Shown: positions 11,226 to 24,752 of the stretch, piece after piece
Position numbering within the stretch: position 1 is the stretch's first letter
Layout: every line of letters begins with the position of its first letter
Source of the DNA: Cricetomys ansorgei
Taxonomy: Eukaryota > Chordata > Mammalia > Rodentia > Nesomyidae
Assembly (NCBI GenBank): GCA_026225945.1
Contig: JAMJFZ010000769.1
Span: forward strand, 270,501 to 334,500
DNA: 64,000 nt
Direction: 5' to 3'
Position numbers and translations under genes: made by a program
Notes under the pieces: generated by a model
The model's database searches: none
Told to the model about the DNA's origin: nothing
What the model saw: only the letters and a program-made list of their open reading frames with translations

Positions 11226-12484
11226 GAAGGGGATGGGGAGAGAATGAAAATAGATTTTGGTCAAAGGAGAGAGATTATAGTCAGGCAAGTTGAACAATGG
11301 GGTATCATGAATGAAAATGGTTTCAAGCTCTTCCTACATTTAAGCATTTAGGGTGTAGATTCTCACTCAACTGCTACGGTTGATACATGGAGAGCATTGA
11401 AAAGGTTAGAGTATATATAGTTTATGCTGGGATAAAGCCATGAGTGAGCATTTCATCAGCAGGGTGCTGAGACCATTGGAGTGATAATAGAGATTCACAG
11501 ATGCTAAAAAAGGTAGATGAGGGGTCTCAAAAGATAAGTATATGCCTGAAGAAGGAAAGAATAGTTGAAGCAAATCCAGCGATGTTCAAGAATCTAGAGC
11601 AGGATGGAGGGCACATCATGTTCCAGAGAAATCAAAACTTATAGGAAAGCCAGGGTTCCGTTGTTATCAAACAGAAGAGGATTTGTTTGAGGTTCTTTTA
11701 CTGACTTTATTACACCTCAGTGATTTAGGACAATCTCTGTCAGCTTATCCTTTTGCACATGAGATCTGAATACAGCTAATGTACTGTTGGAAGTGTAAAT
11801 GATAGCATAGAGCATGAAAAAATACTGCACACCTTTGAGAAGTCAATAAATTCTGAAAACAAATGAGCTTTAGTATCTCTGTTATTTTATACTTCAGAGT
11901 TTTCCTTTGAAGTAATGCATGAGAAATTAAACCACATATTTTAGCACTGAAACTCAGAACTCTGGATGCTTAGAAGCATTAAGTATTTAGCTTGTCAACA
12001 CCTAAGAGGCAGCATACCTGTTAAAGCACTCAAATTAAAGTACATAGCAGGCTATGGTACTGATGATTTGTAAGAATATTGTGGAAGAACCAAATACAGG
12101 AATAGAAGTGTTATATGTCAGTGTCCAGGTTAGGATAAGAGATAACTTGCCTATATAAATTGATGGGATATGTTTCAAGGTTTGTTTTTTGAAAGAAAAG
12201 ACTGAATTCAAGGGTGCTTTTTTAAATTGGATTGTGTAAGCCAATTTTATTTAATAAAGGAGATTAGGAGCAGTTTTAAAAAGATGATTACAGATGTTTA
12301 AATAACTGTGATTGTGCTCATGGAATTTACATTTTATTGGAAAAGACAAAGAAATATAAATTAACAAAACTAGTCTTATTTTATATTCCTGACCCCTATA
12401 TCTTCTTGTGTATGCCTTCCTTACAACTTGTCATATCCAATAACTTCTTACTTTCTCAAACTCACTCTTCCAATAGTGTTTTTG

Positions 12485-12934
12485 TTTTATTTAAAATGTA
12501 AAATAATTCCCAAGTGTTTATAAATTTTATTGTTAATATTAGAGGTTTATATGTGATTTTTTTTCTGTTTTTTTTTATTTAGGAAAAGTTCAGATTTATA
12601 ACAAAATTACAATAATTTGACATTTTGCCACAGTTGCTTTCTATCCATTTATTTATGTATCCTCATACTTATGTTTTGCTTATATTTACACTTACTTATG
12701 TATATCTCTAAGATGACATATTTACATACTGGAAATATATTTATCCATATTTTATGTGCATAGTCATCATACTTACATTTATATACTTGTTCATTGTTTT
12801 ATTGTATTTAACTGACATTTAGTGTCTGTTTCATACAAAATGACATTTTACCCCAAAGACTAGAAAATATGTCTCTCAAGATGAAAGATATTTTCTTACA
12901 TATCCAAAATAGAATTATCACTCAAGAACTAAAC
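12485..12934 (-). mobile_element. Old L1M 3' UTR fragment, antisense
   Basis: Landmarks of the reverse-complement L1M 3' region appear in order: ggaaaagttcagatttataa, gacattttgccacagttgct, tgacattttaccccaaagac and tttcttacatatccaaaata. It belongs to the same L1M group as 36345-37085. Confidence 0.65.
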
Positions 12935-13022
12935 ATTAGGGCCAAGACTGTAAATCACTGATAGAGCCTTTTCTGGTTTGTGCAAGGCCCTGAATTCAGT
13001 GTATAGCACCATAAAATCAAAT
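12935..13022 (+). repeat. ID-type SINE, sense
   Basis: A diverged ID: gtaaatcactgatagagcct aligns to the ID promoter half, then gtgcaaggccctgaattcag, then an A-rich end. Confidence 0.7.
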
Positions 13023-13649
13023 CAAGCGACTGTTGCTGTTTACTCTGCAACTTAATTGTGATATTTTCAATTCTGCCAATAACATTCTTTGTAGTTTCTT
13101 TCAGTCTCAAACACTTTCCAGGTATCTTGACATGCTTCAAGACCAGGTGTTTGTAGAACAGTCCTTAATTTGGATCTGCCTGCTTGTTTCTTTATGAATA
13201 TGTTCCTGCTAAATATTTTATGTGGAGTAACCATGTAAAGGATGTGGAATACTCCCCAATAAGTCATATCAAGCTTACTTTAAGGGTCACTCTCCAGCCT
13301 CCTGGTTCTTCTTCATTCTTCCTGGGTTCTCTTTCTGTTCTTTGGCTTCTACTGTGTTGATAATTCTGTGTCCAAATTTCCAGCCCAGGCTTCACCCTTT
13401 AGTGTTTTCTGCATAAAAATAGAGTCAAATATGAAATTATGTTGGACCTTTGAAACATCTTTGACAATTCCACACTGATTTTTCTTTTCTCTCCTTTCAC
13501 CACATTCCACCATTACTACTAATTATAAAGATAATTCTGTTTTGATTCCTTTAGAAAAAAAATGAGCTCTTTGTGTCAACTGCTTCTACCCCAATTCAAT
13601 CTTTTGTCATTTAATACCTAAACAGACATGCATACTTACCTGATTGGTT

Positions 13650-13686
13650 TCTCTTTCTCTCTCTCTCTTTATACTCTCTCTCTTTT
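13650..13686. repeat. (CT)n-rich stretch
   Basis: Imperfect CT dinucleotide repeats are interrupted by TTT and TTATA. Confidence 0.9.
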
Positions 13687-14097
13687 CAAGCCATCTTCCA
13701 GATATTTCTAGTTACTTTGCAGCTATGCATATTATATTATACTGTTCCTGGCTTAAGGCCTGATTTGCCTACAGAATCAATTCCAAATACTTTGGCATGG
13801 AAACAATGTTTTTACTGACCTGAAATAGATTATTCTCTTTCCACACAGTGGATCTTCCTTTGTAACTTCATGATACATTAAATGATTTTGTCATGCATTA
13901 TATAATTTAATTTATTCTATATTACAGATAATTATTAGCATTTATTTCCTCCTCCCAGAATACCCTAGACCTCCTTAAAGACAGTTCCAATATCTTGATC
14001 TTTTTCTTTCCCAGTTGAGCTCTTTTAATGCATCAAACCTGCAGCAAAGTTCTTGCTGACTTACTCTTTTGGAAATCAAGCACAATAAGTTTATTTT

Positions 14098-14290
14098 TTT
14101 ATTGTGTGTATGTGTGTGTTGCCTTCATGTATGTCTCTGCACCATATGCATGTCTGCTGTCCTCAAGGCTAGGAGAGAGCACTGGGTCCCCTGTAATTGG
14201 AGTTATGAACTACTTGGGTTCTGGGAACCAGACTTGGGTCCTCTAGAAAAGCAGTCATTGGTTTAACCACCAACATATCTCTCCACCCCC
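14098..14290 (-). repeat. B2 SINE, antisense
   Basis: The TG-rich left end corresponds to the tail. The body includes tgcatgtctgctgtcctcaa, ggagttatgaactacttggg and the promoter end tatctctccaccccc. Confidence 0.8.
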
Positions 14291-15261
14291 AAACATAATA
14301 CAAATACATTTTTTGTCAACAAGGGAAAAATCCATATATTTAAGATATGTTAATTTGAGTATCGCTCACCATAATTTAAAGCTGACCAACTAATAATCAG
14401 CACCATCCTTTCACACCATAATTTATTAAAGAAGGTCTACACAACATATATAAGACTGAAAGCAACTGTTTTCAATTATGATATGAAAACACAATTAGAT
14501 GCAAATATAGAGTATTAGATAAAACATTGATACAGAACTCCTCAGGTGTTCTACTGATAGCACATGCAGATCATGAGCAATCAAACATTCCCCAGATAAA
14601 TCTGACACGTGCCGTGCAGATAATACAAAACACCTAGGCCTTTTCCCAACAGTGCACACTTATTTTATATATAACTAAAAAGAAATTTCCACAACACATG
14701 AAAGTCATGCCATTTCCATGTTCTTGGATTAAACTGTATCATCTCAATTATTTTCTTCTTTTTGTCAGTGATTAAAGTAGACTATCATACCACATCAAGG
14801 TTCCACTTCACCATTACCATTTGTTCCTTATTTTATAACAGTCACCTTACAATATTTTCAGTCATTTCTAAATATTAACTACAAGTAAACCTGGAAAATA
14901 TTGTTAATAACCACAAAATAATTTTAGGCATGTTCGTGAGAATCAATTTGTAGTGAAATCAAGTTGAAGAAGTAATGTAAAGGAATTGCTATGAATTCAC
15001 TTACCAACTAGCAATACACTGTTTTATCAACTAGATTCCAAGTTGACAGAATTGACACTCAGTGTGCATTTTATTAGCAAGAAATGAAGGAAAATGGTGG
15101 TTATCAAGCTTGTCATGAATATGGTTGTTTTAATTAGAACATTCTATGGTGGCCTTTTGTATTATACCTGTATAGTGTATTATCAGGCAACCTGTAAATT
15201 TTAGCATCTTACTGAGCTGAATAATTAAAACAAATCGTATCCATTGTTTTTAAATTTTACT

Positions 15262-15430
15262 TTAAAATTGATAGGAATTTACTGTTATTTATGGGGTCCA
15301 GTGTTATAATTCATAATATGTATGTATACACATACATAATGTGTAATGACCAAGTTATAGTAATTGGCATTTTATATCCTTAAATCTTATTCTTCTTATG
15401 TGTTGAGAACCAATGATAGTTATTGCAAGT
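15262..15430 (-). mobile_element. L1M(A-like) 3' UTR fragment, antisense
   Basis: The text atttatggggtccagtgtta, acataatgtgtaatgaccaa and ttggcattttatatccttaa matches the reverse-complement L1MA-type 3' UTR. The same region occurs at 57760. Confidence 0.65.
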
Positions 15431-15911
15431 AACCACAAAATTTTCAAATTGGGCATTTCTCATTCATATGTGTTAGTTGGCTATAGTTGTACATGAGCTC
15501 ATCTGAACCTCACCCGAGTTGTGAGTTGAGTTCATGATTGTTCACATTGTCTCTCATCTTCCATAAGTCAGTAGGCCACCAGAACCATGTTTCTTATGTC
15601 ACACCCACTAACATTCCATTCACCATAACAGGTCACATGACCAACTCTACATTCTTGGACCATGGAAGAGCTCTCCTCCCAGCCTTGATCACTGTGCATA
15701 TTGGTAAACTTCTTGCTGTCATTTACGCAAAGCAACCATACTGATCCCAGCACTGATCCAGGAGCTTTGCAGTTCTTCTTCCTTTATCTGCTGCATTACT
15801 TCCTCACATACCTACATGATTTATACGTTCACGTCCTTAAGATTTTGGCTCTGGTTCAGTTGCATCTCCCTCTTACATTGTTTGTCACTTCTGAACACCA
15901 TCATAATTGAT

Positions 15912-16057
15912 GAGTGCCTCCAAAAGAGGGCTTTGGGTCCCCTGGAGCTGTAGTTACAATTGGTTGTGAGCTACTAACTTGGGCTCCTAAAACTGAACTC
16001 AGGTCCTCTGAACGAACAGGAAGCACTCTTAACTGCTGAATGATCTCTCCAGCCCCT
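15912..16057 (-). repeat. B2 SINE, antisense
   Basis: The reverse-complement B2 body is visible (ccctggagctgtagttacaa, ctgaactcaggtcctctgaa), ending at aatgatctctccagcccc. It joins an antisense B1 directly. Confidence 0.87.
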
Positions 16058-16222
16058 TGTTTGTTTGTTTGTTTTTGTTTTTCAAACAAGATTTCTCTAT
16101 TGTAACTCTCACTGTCCTGGAACTCACTCTGTAGACCAGGCTGGCCTCGAACTCACAGCAATCTGCTTGCCTCTGCACTCCCAAGTGCTGGGATTAAAGC
16201 TGTTGTGCAACCACCACCTGGT
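16058..16222 (-). repeat. B1 SINE, antisense
   Basis: A (TTTG)n tail complement precedes the reverse-complement B1: ctcactctgtagaccaggct, ggcctcgaactcacagcaat, caagtgctgggattaaagct. The Gln tail and body are better kept than those of the neighbouring SINEs. Confidence 0.92.
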
Positions 16223-16289
16223 GAATATTCTTTCTTATTGTAAAAGTATAAAAGAATAAACCTAGCCCAATATCTAACAATACAATCCT

Positions 16290-16560
16290 AGTACTTTATT
16301 CTTAAAATATTTGTGAGCATTTATTGATTGTATAAAGTAATAAGTTTTATTATGACATACAAATAAGGTATCACATTCAGCACCACCCTTCTCTGTATCT
16401 CATTCCCCATCATGGTCTTCTTCCTGTCTCAGTCAGTGGTGTTACTTTATATTCAGGTTTCATTGAACTGTTTCAACTTTTTAGTATAATCTAATATAGA
16501 ATATTTCAGGCACTAAGAATTTTTCAGTTATCCTATTTGCTTTTTCTCCTGCATATATGT
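16290..16560 (-). mobile_element. Possible murine L1 3' UTR fragment, antisense
   Basis: The text ttttattatgacatacaaat followed by accacccttctctgtatctc and catggtcttcttcctgtctc looks like a reverse-complement murine L1 3' UTR. Resemblance is weak. Confidence 0.35.
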
Positions 16561-16694
16561 GATGTATCTGATTTCTGTTCTTTCAAAGAGGTAAGTTAAG
16601 CTATCTTGAAAAATCAGGAGAATATTTTTAAAGAATGAGGAAACAGATTATATTTGTATAAATACAACTTCGGATGTATTGGGTGCTCTAAAAG

Positions 16695-16772
16695 TCTTAG
16701 AATGGTTACTAGATCAATAGCTTAGTGCATGTGTAGTTTCCTGCATTCAAACCCCAATACCCCCAAAATATT
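16695..16772 (+). repeat. ID-type SINE, sense
   Basis: A short diverged copy: agatcaatagcttagtgcat and cctgcattcaaaccccaata, then an A-rich end. Confidence 0.6.
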
Positions 16773-18639
16773 TAAATGGATACAATTGTCAGTGTCACAA
16801 TAGCTTCCTACTAAAACAAGACAATTTTGCATTAGAATATAGTTACTCCTTTTGAGACAGGTGATAGTTTATCTGTAAAGATGAACCTAGCTGACATCAT
16901 TAGCTTATACTTTACAGTTCAATCCTTGAAGTCGTTCAGGAACAGTATTGCCAGTCAGATCTTTGAAGTGTACCTGGGTCTTAACACAGTACAATGAAGT
17001 CCCTAGAACTCAGGTATGATGTAATTAAACTGTCAGAAATATTGATACCGGTGCTAACTGTTTCTATTGGCTCTGATCCAATCTATAAGACATACTGTCA
17101 CAAACATGGACTAGCTGCCATTAAAAAATGCCTCACATTTCCCAGTTCAACAAAAATTTGCATTGATAATGAAACAAAAAGATGTAATTGGCTCTGCAAT
17201 TGGTAAGGATTATGTTTCTTATGGTAATATTTTACTCATTCCATCTTCACCAGATAGTAGACATTTTTAAATGCAAGAATAAATAAACCAGAAATACTAA
17301 ATGCCATTTTTTTTCTTTTCTGAAGACAGAAACTTAAGTTTTTGTGCATGTGTGTGTCTTTGTATGTGTTCTCACCAATGTGCATCTGTGTAGAGAGGAA
17401 GAAGAGGAATCTAGTCTTTGTGACCTTCATTCTTCACCACATCTTTCCTGTGCTTAGGATTTCAAAGAAGGTTGCTCCAGCAAGAGATTCACAGAATCAA
17501 AGGCTTTTTATCCAACCCAGCTTCTTAACCCTTCTTTCTAGCAATGACATGCAGCCTCACGTCCACCTAGAATGTGATTTTTGTCTAAGCAATGATTCTT
17601 TCTGCTTGTGCTTTAAAATGAAGGTTGAAAATGCAGGAAGAAATATAGGATTATAATCTTAGCTGAAAATCCAAGCCTGGCATAGACCAAAGGAAATAAA
17701 AAGAGTATGAAAATCATTTAACCACTACCTCCCTAGTCATTTCCAAGTCACATGTGAACCTGAGCTTGTACTTAATCATGTTCATTATTTCTGACTTGCT
17801 TGAACAAAGCCTTGCTTTCAATGGATGTAGCAGTGTACTTAACAAATAAAGCTTAGAAAGAAGTTATTCTCATGATTGGGAGATTATCATGAAAAACAAC
17901 TTTCAAAGAATCTTCAGAATTCGAATTACTTTGGTTTGCTCCTAAGAAAATTTCTCCTTACTCAAAATGTTGTTTGAGGAGTACAGACACTGATCCACAC
18001 ACCATTACAAGGAATTTCCAATTCCAAAATGATAATGCAGTTCAAGAAACAAAGAGTAAGGGTATAATTCCTTGGCATCCTCTTTTCTACTCCTTAGAAT
18101 ACTAATGTTAGTATTTATTAGTTTATGTACAATGTTTATTCCTTTTTATTATATTTTAATTTAATGCTACTTTAATTGTTGTTGTTAAATATAAAAGACT
18201 GAAAACCCCAGTTTCTCCCTCTGTTATTACTTTTGTGGAGTAAGTTCAATTTGCCATATTCTTATTTTTCCTTTGTGCTGAGGAAGCACACTACAAGTGT
18301 GTAATACTAATTGTTTCAAAGAAAAGTTTCACATTTACTAATGGGCTTCAACAAAAGTTGTTTTATTCACTTTATATAACTAATAAGTATGTACACAATT
18401 TTCTTCTCCAAGAATAATAACACAGATAAATTATCACATGGATTTCTACACATTAAGGAAGTAGTCCCTAATTATCAAGCCTGAGGAGTTGCTTAAGGAT
18501 TTTTTTTTTTGTTATATTATTATTTATGATCAAGTAAAATGAACTTACAAATGGTTTGTAAAATGTTCTGTGGCCCTTTCCTAGGGTGTTTGCTTTTGGC
18601 AAAAATATGATGGTTCTTCCTTGGTTTTCTTTCTCTAAG

Positions 18640-18732
18640 GTGAGGAAGATCTTCTGAGTCCTCCCCAGGACACAAGCACAGGGTTAGAAGAAGTGATGGA
18701 GCAACTCAACAACTCCTTCCCTAGTTCAAGAG
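18640..18732 (+). CDS. Dmd: Dystrophin exon 77
   Basis: The exon is 93 bp, the known size of exon 77, between TTTCTCTAAG|GTGAGG and TTCAAGAG|GTAAGA. The first two bases complete a Gly codon. The exon encodes EEDLLSPPQDTSTGLEEVM and then EQLNNSFPSSR, and its last base starts the Gly codon shared with exon 78 or, on skipping, with exon 79. It has an acidic start and a polar helix. No known enzymatic or binding site is visible. Phases agree with both alternatives downstream, so exon 77 is the branch point for the two C-termini. Confidence 0.98.
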
Positions 18733-21700
18733 GTAAGAACCTATATCTCCAAGGGACTCAGAACTCACACTTCCCTTCATTTTAACTGATGTGGTTTTAT
18801 CCATTGGGAGCCAACATATGCTTACAGAATGCCAATTTGTGTTAATAGTAAGATTTTATTTTTAGTATAGATTTCTGGCTTAGTGTATTTTGAGTTCAAA
18901 TACCTGTGTGACAAATTGTTTCTAAAAGTAAGAATTCCACTTTGTACTTATAAGGTATTTTCCTTGATTTACATGTTGGTTTGAAGAGCTAATTATGTGA
19001 TACCTTTTATTTCAGAGCAGTTATTTTGTGACTTTTACAGATGAGAAAATTAGTGTGGTGTGGTGCCTTTGCCAGGGATGTAAGGTTACAGTGTCCAACT
19101 GTGAGGCCTAGAAAATGCCTAGCGAGTGATAGTGGTTGGGGATTCTGGCTTGCAATCTGATGTTCTTTGTGTTTGAAAACTGCATCATACCCCATTATTT
19201 CAATATAGGGATAATTAGCTATCCATAGGTAAGGTTATAGGCTTTTCACTTCCTTGCAAAGAAAGGCATTCTTTTTCTGTATCACATTGACCTTGTACAT
19301 TTTTTATACCCCATACAAAATCAGGACTTGAGCATACAGAATTTTCCCACAAGCCTATATGAGCCATGAATGTCTTGCTTCATCCAAAGAGATATTTTAC
19401 TGCTCTTGTTATGGTTTATTACCTGACATAGTCACGGAACCCCATCCCCCGCACAGTCCTAACCAACCTCCACCCCTGCTGTCAACCTATAAAAACAGTT
19501 AAGGTCACCTGTGAGCTGATGGAGAATGTAGAAAAGCAGAAAGGATAAAACAGAAAGCTTAGTGGCTAGTGATTAGCACCCCTAATGGTCAGCCTAGGAA
19601 GGAAGTGTGCTGGAAAATATGAAGTTTTTGTTCCTCTCCATAAGGGCATTGAGGAGGGTGTTTTGAGTAGTGTATTTTCCCTATCCTTTTTGTTCAGTGT
19701 CAGTTAACAATGGCCATTTCCTAGCTATTTGATCTGTGAGTGAACATTGTACAGTGCACATTAAAAGCAATAATGTTCTGGTAGAGCGTTGCTAAGGAAC
19801 CATCAGGGAAGCTCATTTTAAATGTCGGTACCAGCCATCTTTTCACTGCTGAGCACCACTGATTGATTTTTAACAGATAAAAACTCTTACCTGTCTTCCA
19901 CTAATTCCTTGCCCCATCTTCATCCTAATTCTGTCAGGTATCTCCTCTTCTTATATGTCATTATTTAGCAAGAGAAATCCATATGCAAGCTTGGTAGAAA
20001 TGAAAATTCTTTCCCCTTTGTTATTTTCACTCTGTTCTTCCAGATTTTAATAGTGCCTACTATGTAGCAGAGAAAGTACTAGGAATGCAAAGAAAGAACA
20101 AGTCCCTTGGCTTTCAAAGAACTTGTGATTTAGTGGGAATGTAGCATTCCAAAGAAGTTCAGAACATAATGCAATAATACAGATTCTGTAGTGATGTATT
20201 TTTCATGAACAAATCCCAGAAGGAGTCTGCTTGTTAGGAAGGAATTAGACTTGTGGAGAAGTTTCTTCTTCATGGTAGCATGGTGGTTAGAGGCATCAGG
20301 GCTTTAGGCATCTGCCCTACATTTCATCACCCCTTCACTTTTTCTTAAAGGTCATAGACATGTGTTTCATCCCAGCTTCTTGAACTGGTGCCCCATTTAC
20401 CTGCTCTGTGAGAGATTAAGAGCTGCTCAGTTTGTAGCCTGGACATTTCCTCCACAATCATTCAACAGGAATATAGCAGAGAAGAGACAACTAAAAGACT
20501 CCTGGCCCAGGTCCACTTTGATTAGCTTGAAAATGAAATTCTTTATACCAGTTAGCAGCACCCCACTTCTAGAGTCCTTGCTGTTAGACTAAGTGTGGAA
20601 GGAGCTTCCTGAGACATTAGGAGTATACCTTCCCTACTATACTATTTGAGGCTCACGTGCCTAATGTCACATTTACTAGTGTGGTTTTAGTTTGCTTGTT
20701 TGGGACCTTGGGGAACTCTGTTCAGGCCACCTGAATAATGTTATTAAATTAATTCTTTTGGAAGAGTATGATCCCCCAAATGCTGATATGAGTGCTCAAA
20801 TATGGGAGAAACAGGCCTTATCAGATGTCTGTTCCGTTGACTAATTTTCTACTTAATCATAGACTGGTGGCTTGAAAAAATTAACTCATTCCTAAAGAGC
20901 AAACAAGCAAAGCACTACATTGTAAGAGAGTAAATAGCTAAAGTCTCAGAATATTTATTTAACTAGAAGTATATACACTTGTGTTTGGTTTGTGTGTGTA
21001 AGTAGAAACAGCTGAATTAGGCAGATAGCTTATCATTTGCTATATATGTTAGGCTGATATTAAGGAGAAATTCCTGAGAATCTTAAATCTGGGAATTAAA
21101 GACTCTCCCAAATGAAAGTGCTTTGTAAAGTCATCTAAGCATCTTTGATATTCAGAACAGAAGAGTGGCCATCAGCCTGGTTAACTACTATGGAATTTTT
21201 CATCACAAACTGGGATATCAAAATAAAATATATTGCATATGTGCTTATATACACATACATAGATGTATATACTCAGAACAATTTTATAACATACTTATTT
21301 ATAATCTCATGTACATACAAATATCAGAAACAATTTTTTTCTGAATCAGTGCTTTCTATATTACATGTACTATCTGTTGTTACTGTTTAATGTGTTCAGG
21401 AATAAAATGTTGGTTACAACCTGCTGAATGGAGTTTCGGATCCAGTGTTTAAAAGTTTTCTTATCTACCTTGTCTAAGCATTCCTTGCCCATATATGCAT
21501 CTTTTAGGAAAATAATTTAATTTTTTTAGCATGCAAGTTTCTGCCAAGACTGAGCTAAAATCTTAGAGAACTTGGTAGTCTTATTCTGACTCTTCTCTTC
21601 ATATTCCTATTGTTGTATTACTAGAAACAAATGAAGCTCATGGTTGTTCCAGCTGTTTCAGACAGCTGTTGCAGTAACTCAAAACAGATGTCAGAGCCAG

Positions 21701-22867
21701 AGGGTCTGACATTTAGTATAAATGTGTTATTAAATGCCACCTCATAGTTTGCTGTGCACTGCTAGTTAATTTCCAACAGAGGAAAAGCTTTTTTGTAGAA
21801 AAAAATAAAATTGACATAAATATAGAAAGTAAACAGATAAACTGAGTTACTGTATTCCTTGAATTTATAACAGCTATTACCTCTTGCCACACTTGTGACT
21901 TAAACCTTGACATGAAGGTATCAGCTAATCTTTAGCTTGCATTTACGGAGTGTTTAGAAGCACAGAGAAGTTAGCTTCCATGTTCATAGCCATTCAGCAA
22001 GTTAAATTAGACCTCTGATATTATCTCAATGTTTTTGCTCAACTGTTATCCAAACTAATAAAAAGACCATGCTTCCCCACTTAGTAATAAGCCGTGAACA
22101 TCTTTATTTTGAAGATTAGGGAATATAAACTGCAACACACCCAAAGTGTGGATGTGTGAACATTTCACTTTGTGATTTTATCTTTCCTCATTAGTCTTTA
22201 GGTAGAGTTGTTGTTCACAGTTATTTGGGAGCTTGATGTACATTAGCCAGTTTCTATCTGATCTATTTATCTTCTGTAATCTGTCCGTCTTCAAGTATAT
22301 GTAAACATTTAATTATAGCATAGTATACATTACCTACTCTAAGGCACTTACTGAATCTTCACTATTATTGCATAGAAACATTATATGGATAGAACAAGCA
22401 GTACAAATAAGTTAAGATTAAGCACTTTAAACAGTTTGTCCATATGTCTCTGATCATGTAGTGTTCTACAAATGTAGATTTCTATGTAAAATATGCACAT
22501 TATTAATGAAAGAAATGCTTCCCTAGTGATATGTATTGGACTTCCTAAAATGGGGTGCTACAGATTAATAAAAAATATCAAATAAGATAAGTTTAGTGCA
22601 TGAGACAATCACAAAAGTAGTCCTCATTGAAGATTTCCTCTACCTCTGAAATTTCCTGCTTATTGATCTATTCCACAGAATTTTATCACCAACAGCCTAT
22701 GGCATCTTTTCCTTTTTATACCACTGTTGCCCAAATAAGCTCACATACATTCTGCCAAATGCCTCCAAATTACCAACCTAGCAAACATCTTTGTAATACC
22801 AGCCATCTTTTAATATTCAAATCTTCTTCCATGGTTCTTTTACAGAATAGAAATATAAAAAACAAAG

Positions 22868-22951
22868 GCAATGGTGAGGATATAGCTCATTGCTATAGCA
22901 TATGCTTAGCATGAACAAGGGTCCAGGTTCAATCTCAAGCATAAAAAAAAG
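22868..22951 (+). repeat. ID-type SINE, sense
   Basis: The copy has aatggtgaggatatagctca, a gctatagcatatgcttagca box and gtccaggttcaatctcaagc, and ends in an A run. Confidence 0.72.
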
Positions 22952-22961
22952 TAGTTAGAGT

Positions 22962-23200
22962 CTGGAGAAATAGCTCAAAATAGCTCAGCAGTTAAGAGCA
23001 TTGGCATCTTTTCCAGTGGACCCAGTTTTGATTCCCAGCATCCATATAGTGGATTACAACCATCTGTAACTCCAGTTTCAAGGGTATCTGATGCCCTTTT
23101 TGTGACTCCATGAACATCAGACATGCATGTAGTAGACAGACATACATGCAGGCAAGGTGCCCATGCACATTTAATAAAATACAATTTTTTTGAAGTCAGG
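22962..23200 (+). repeat. B2 SINE
   Basis: A sense B2 with a local repeat of tagctca in the promoter half (aaatagctcaaaatagctca), then gcagttaagagcattggcat and a long A-rich end with the L-shaped body. The doubled tagctca looks like a small duplication of the head. Confidence 0.85.
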
Positions 23201-24382
23201 CAGAAGCATAATGTACTCCTCTCCTCCCATGGCTGAATAGTTGCTACAGTGACTATGTGGCTCATAAACCCTAAAGTATTTATTACCTGGTCCTTTGCAG
23301 AGAAAGTTTGCTTGGCTCTGCTTTACACTTACATTTTGTGTCCATTCGGACTCATTTCATGTACATAGCCACAAGCTTCAGGGTGGATCAGCTTTCTACT
23401 TAGCAAAGCTGTGCACTGCTTTATGCATTTGTATCTGTACACCAGAGAACCAGTGTGTTGTGTATTTAAAGTATAGCCATTTGAATCACATTTGAGTGGT
23501 AATAATATAGAAACTCTTAAAATGATTATCAATCTTAAATCCTAGCCATTGACTTTTTTAAAGCACCAGTGAACTAAAAAAGCTGAAGGCACCTGGAAAA
23601 CAACAATTTCTCCCAACTCTTGGTCTGAAATCTTGAATTCTAGTCAATAATATCACATTTTTGTTGCCTCAGGAAACCATACATCTCCAGACCTGACCAA
23701 ACCCCTGATTTAGACCCAGGACTGCACCAACATACTTTTCTTTTCTCTTGATTCATTTCCTGATAACATGCCACATTGCCAGATGCACACTCTAACTAGA
23801 AATCTAAGGAAACTTTCTGAAGGACATATTTATAAAATAAAAACTTCATGTGGATACTTTCATTTGTTTGTTGACTAAGAACATCATAAAATGTTGTAAC
23901 CAAGTAGTTTGTATTTTTGTCAGTGAGGAACTATACAGTAGAAAACAAATGATTTTAGCTCTAAGAAACATATTTTCTTTTTGTAGGCTGTGTGTGAGCC
24001 TATGGATAACCAAGTGACAAGGGAGGATTTGGAGAGAAATTAAGGTTATATACAAAATGACTTCTGAAAAAGTACCCAGGACTGAGCAAATACCAATTAC
24101 TGCATCGTTTTCAGCAATAACTAGTTGACAATGACCAGAATGTGGTTTAGTATAAAATGAATAAAGATCTATAACCTTGCTTATTGAATAAACCACAATC
24201 ACTTTCTGAAAATAAGTCATACAGTTTTCTAACAATACTGTCCTTGCTAAAGTTCTGAAGTTCTAAAGATAAACCGAGGTTATAACCCAGAACAAGGTGT
24301 TTGCCATTAGGATCCATCCTCTAAAGTATAACACTCATAGCTAGGTTACTTGCAACACAGAAAACACTGTTGGCCATAATAT

Positions 24383-24752
24383 TCTAGTTTGCTTCTCTGT
24401 TGCCATGATAAAACTGACCAAAAGGAACTTGAGTGAGGAAAGAGTTTATTTTATCTTACATTTTATAGTCTATCATTATGGGACACCAACACAGAAATTC
24501 AGAGGCAGAAACTGAAGCAGAAACCATGGAAGAAGACTGCTTAATGGCTTGCTTCCAAGCTCACATTCACCTACTATTCTTATAAACCCCAGGCTCACTT
24601 GACCAGGAATGGTAACCACCCACAGTGAGCTTGGCTGTTCTTCATTAGCTATTAATCAATAAAATGTCTTACAGACCTGCTGGCAAGCCAGTCTTATGGA
24701 GGTTCCTTCTTCCCAGGTATTTCAAGTTGGCAATCAAGATTGATTAAGTTTC
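24383..24752 (-). mobile_element. ORR1-type MaLR LTR, antisense
   Basis: The reverse-complement LTR starts at ttgcttctctgttgccatga and includes gaggaaagagtttatttt, ggcttgcttccaagctcaca, gccagtcttatggaggttcc and the end tttcaagttggcaatcaaga. No internal region is attached. Confidence 0.78.

Larger units (their letters stand above)
8168..18639 (+). other. Dmd: Dmd intron 76
   Basis: The intron is about 10.5 kb, with donor GTAAGT and an acceptor after a T-rich tract ending TTTCTCTAAG. Recognised repeats are given separately. I see nothing assignable in 8168-8926, 9230-9390, 10389-10789, 11231-12484, 13023-13649, 13690-14097, 14291-15261 and 16773-18639. 15431-15900 may hold a very old, degraded interspersed repeat. 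Frames such as 16994-17206 and 17342-17656 lack any recognisable domain and are probably chance. Confidence 0.93.

Noticed and set aside
16994..17206. 70-codon frame in intron 76 with balanced composition
   Set aside because: No family resemblance, no splice-site context that would fit an extra dystrophin exon, and no known exon between 76 and 77.
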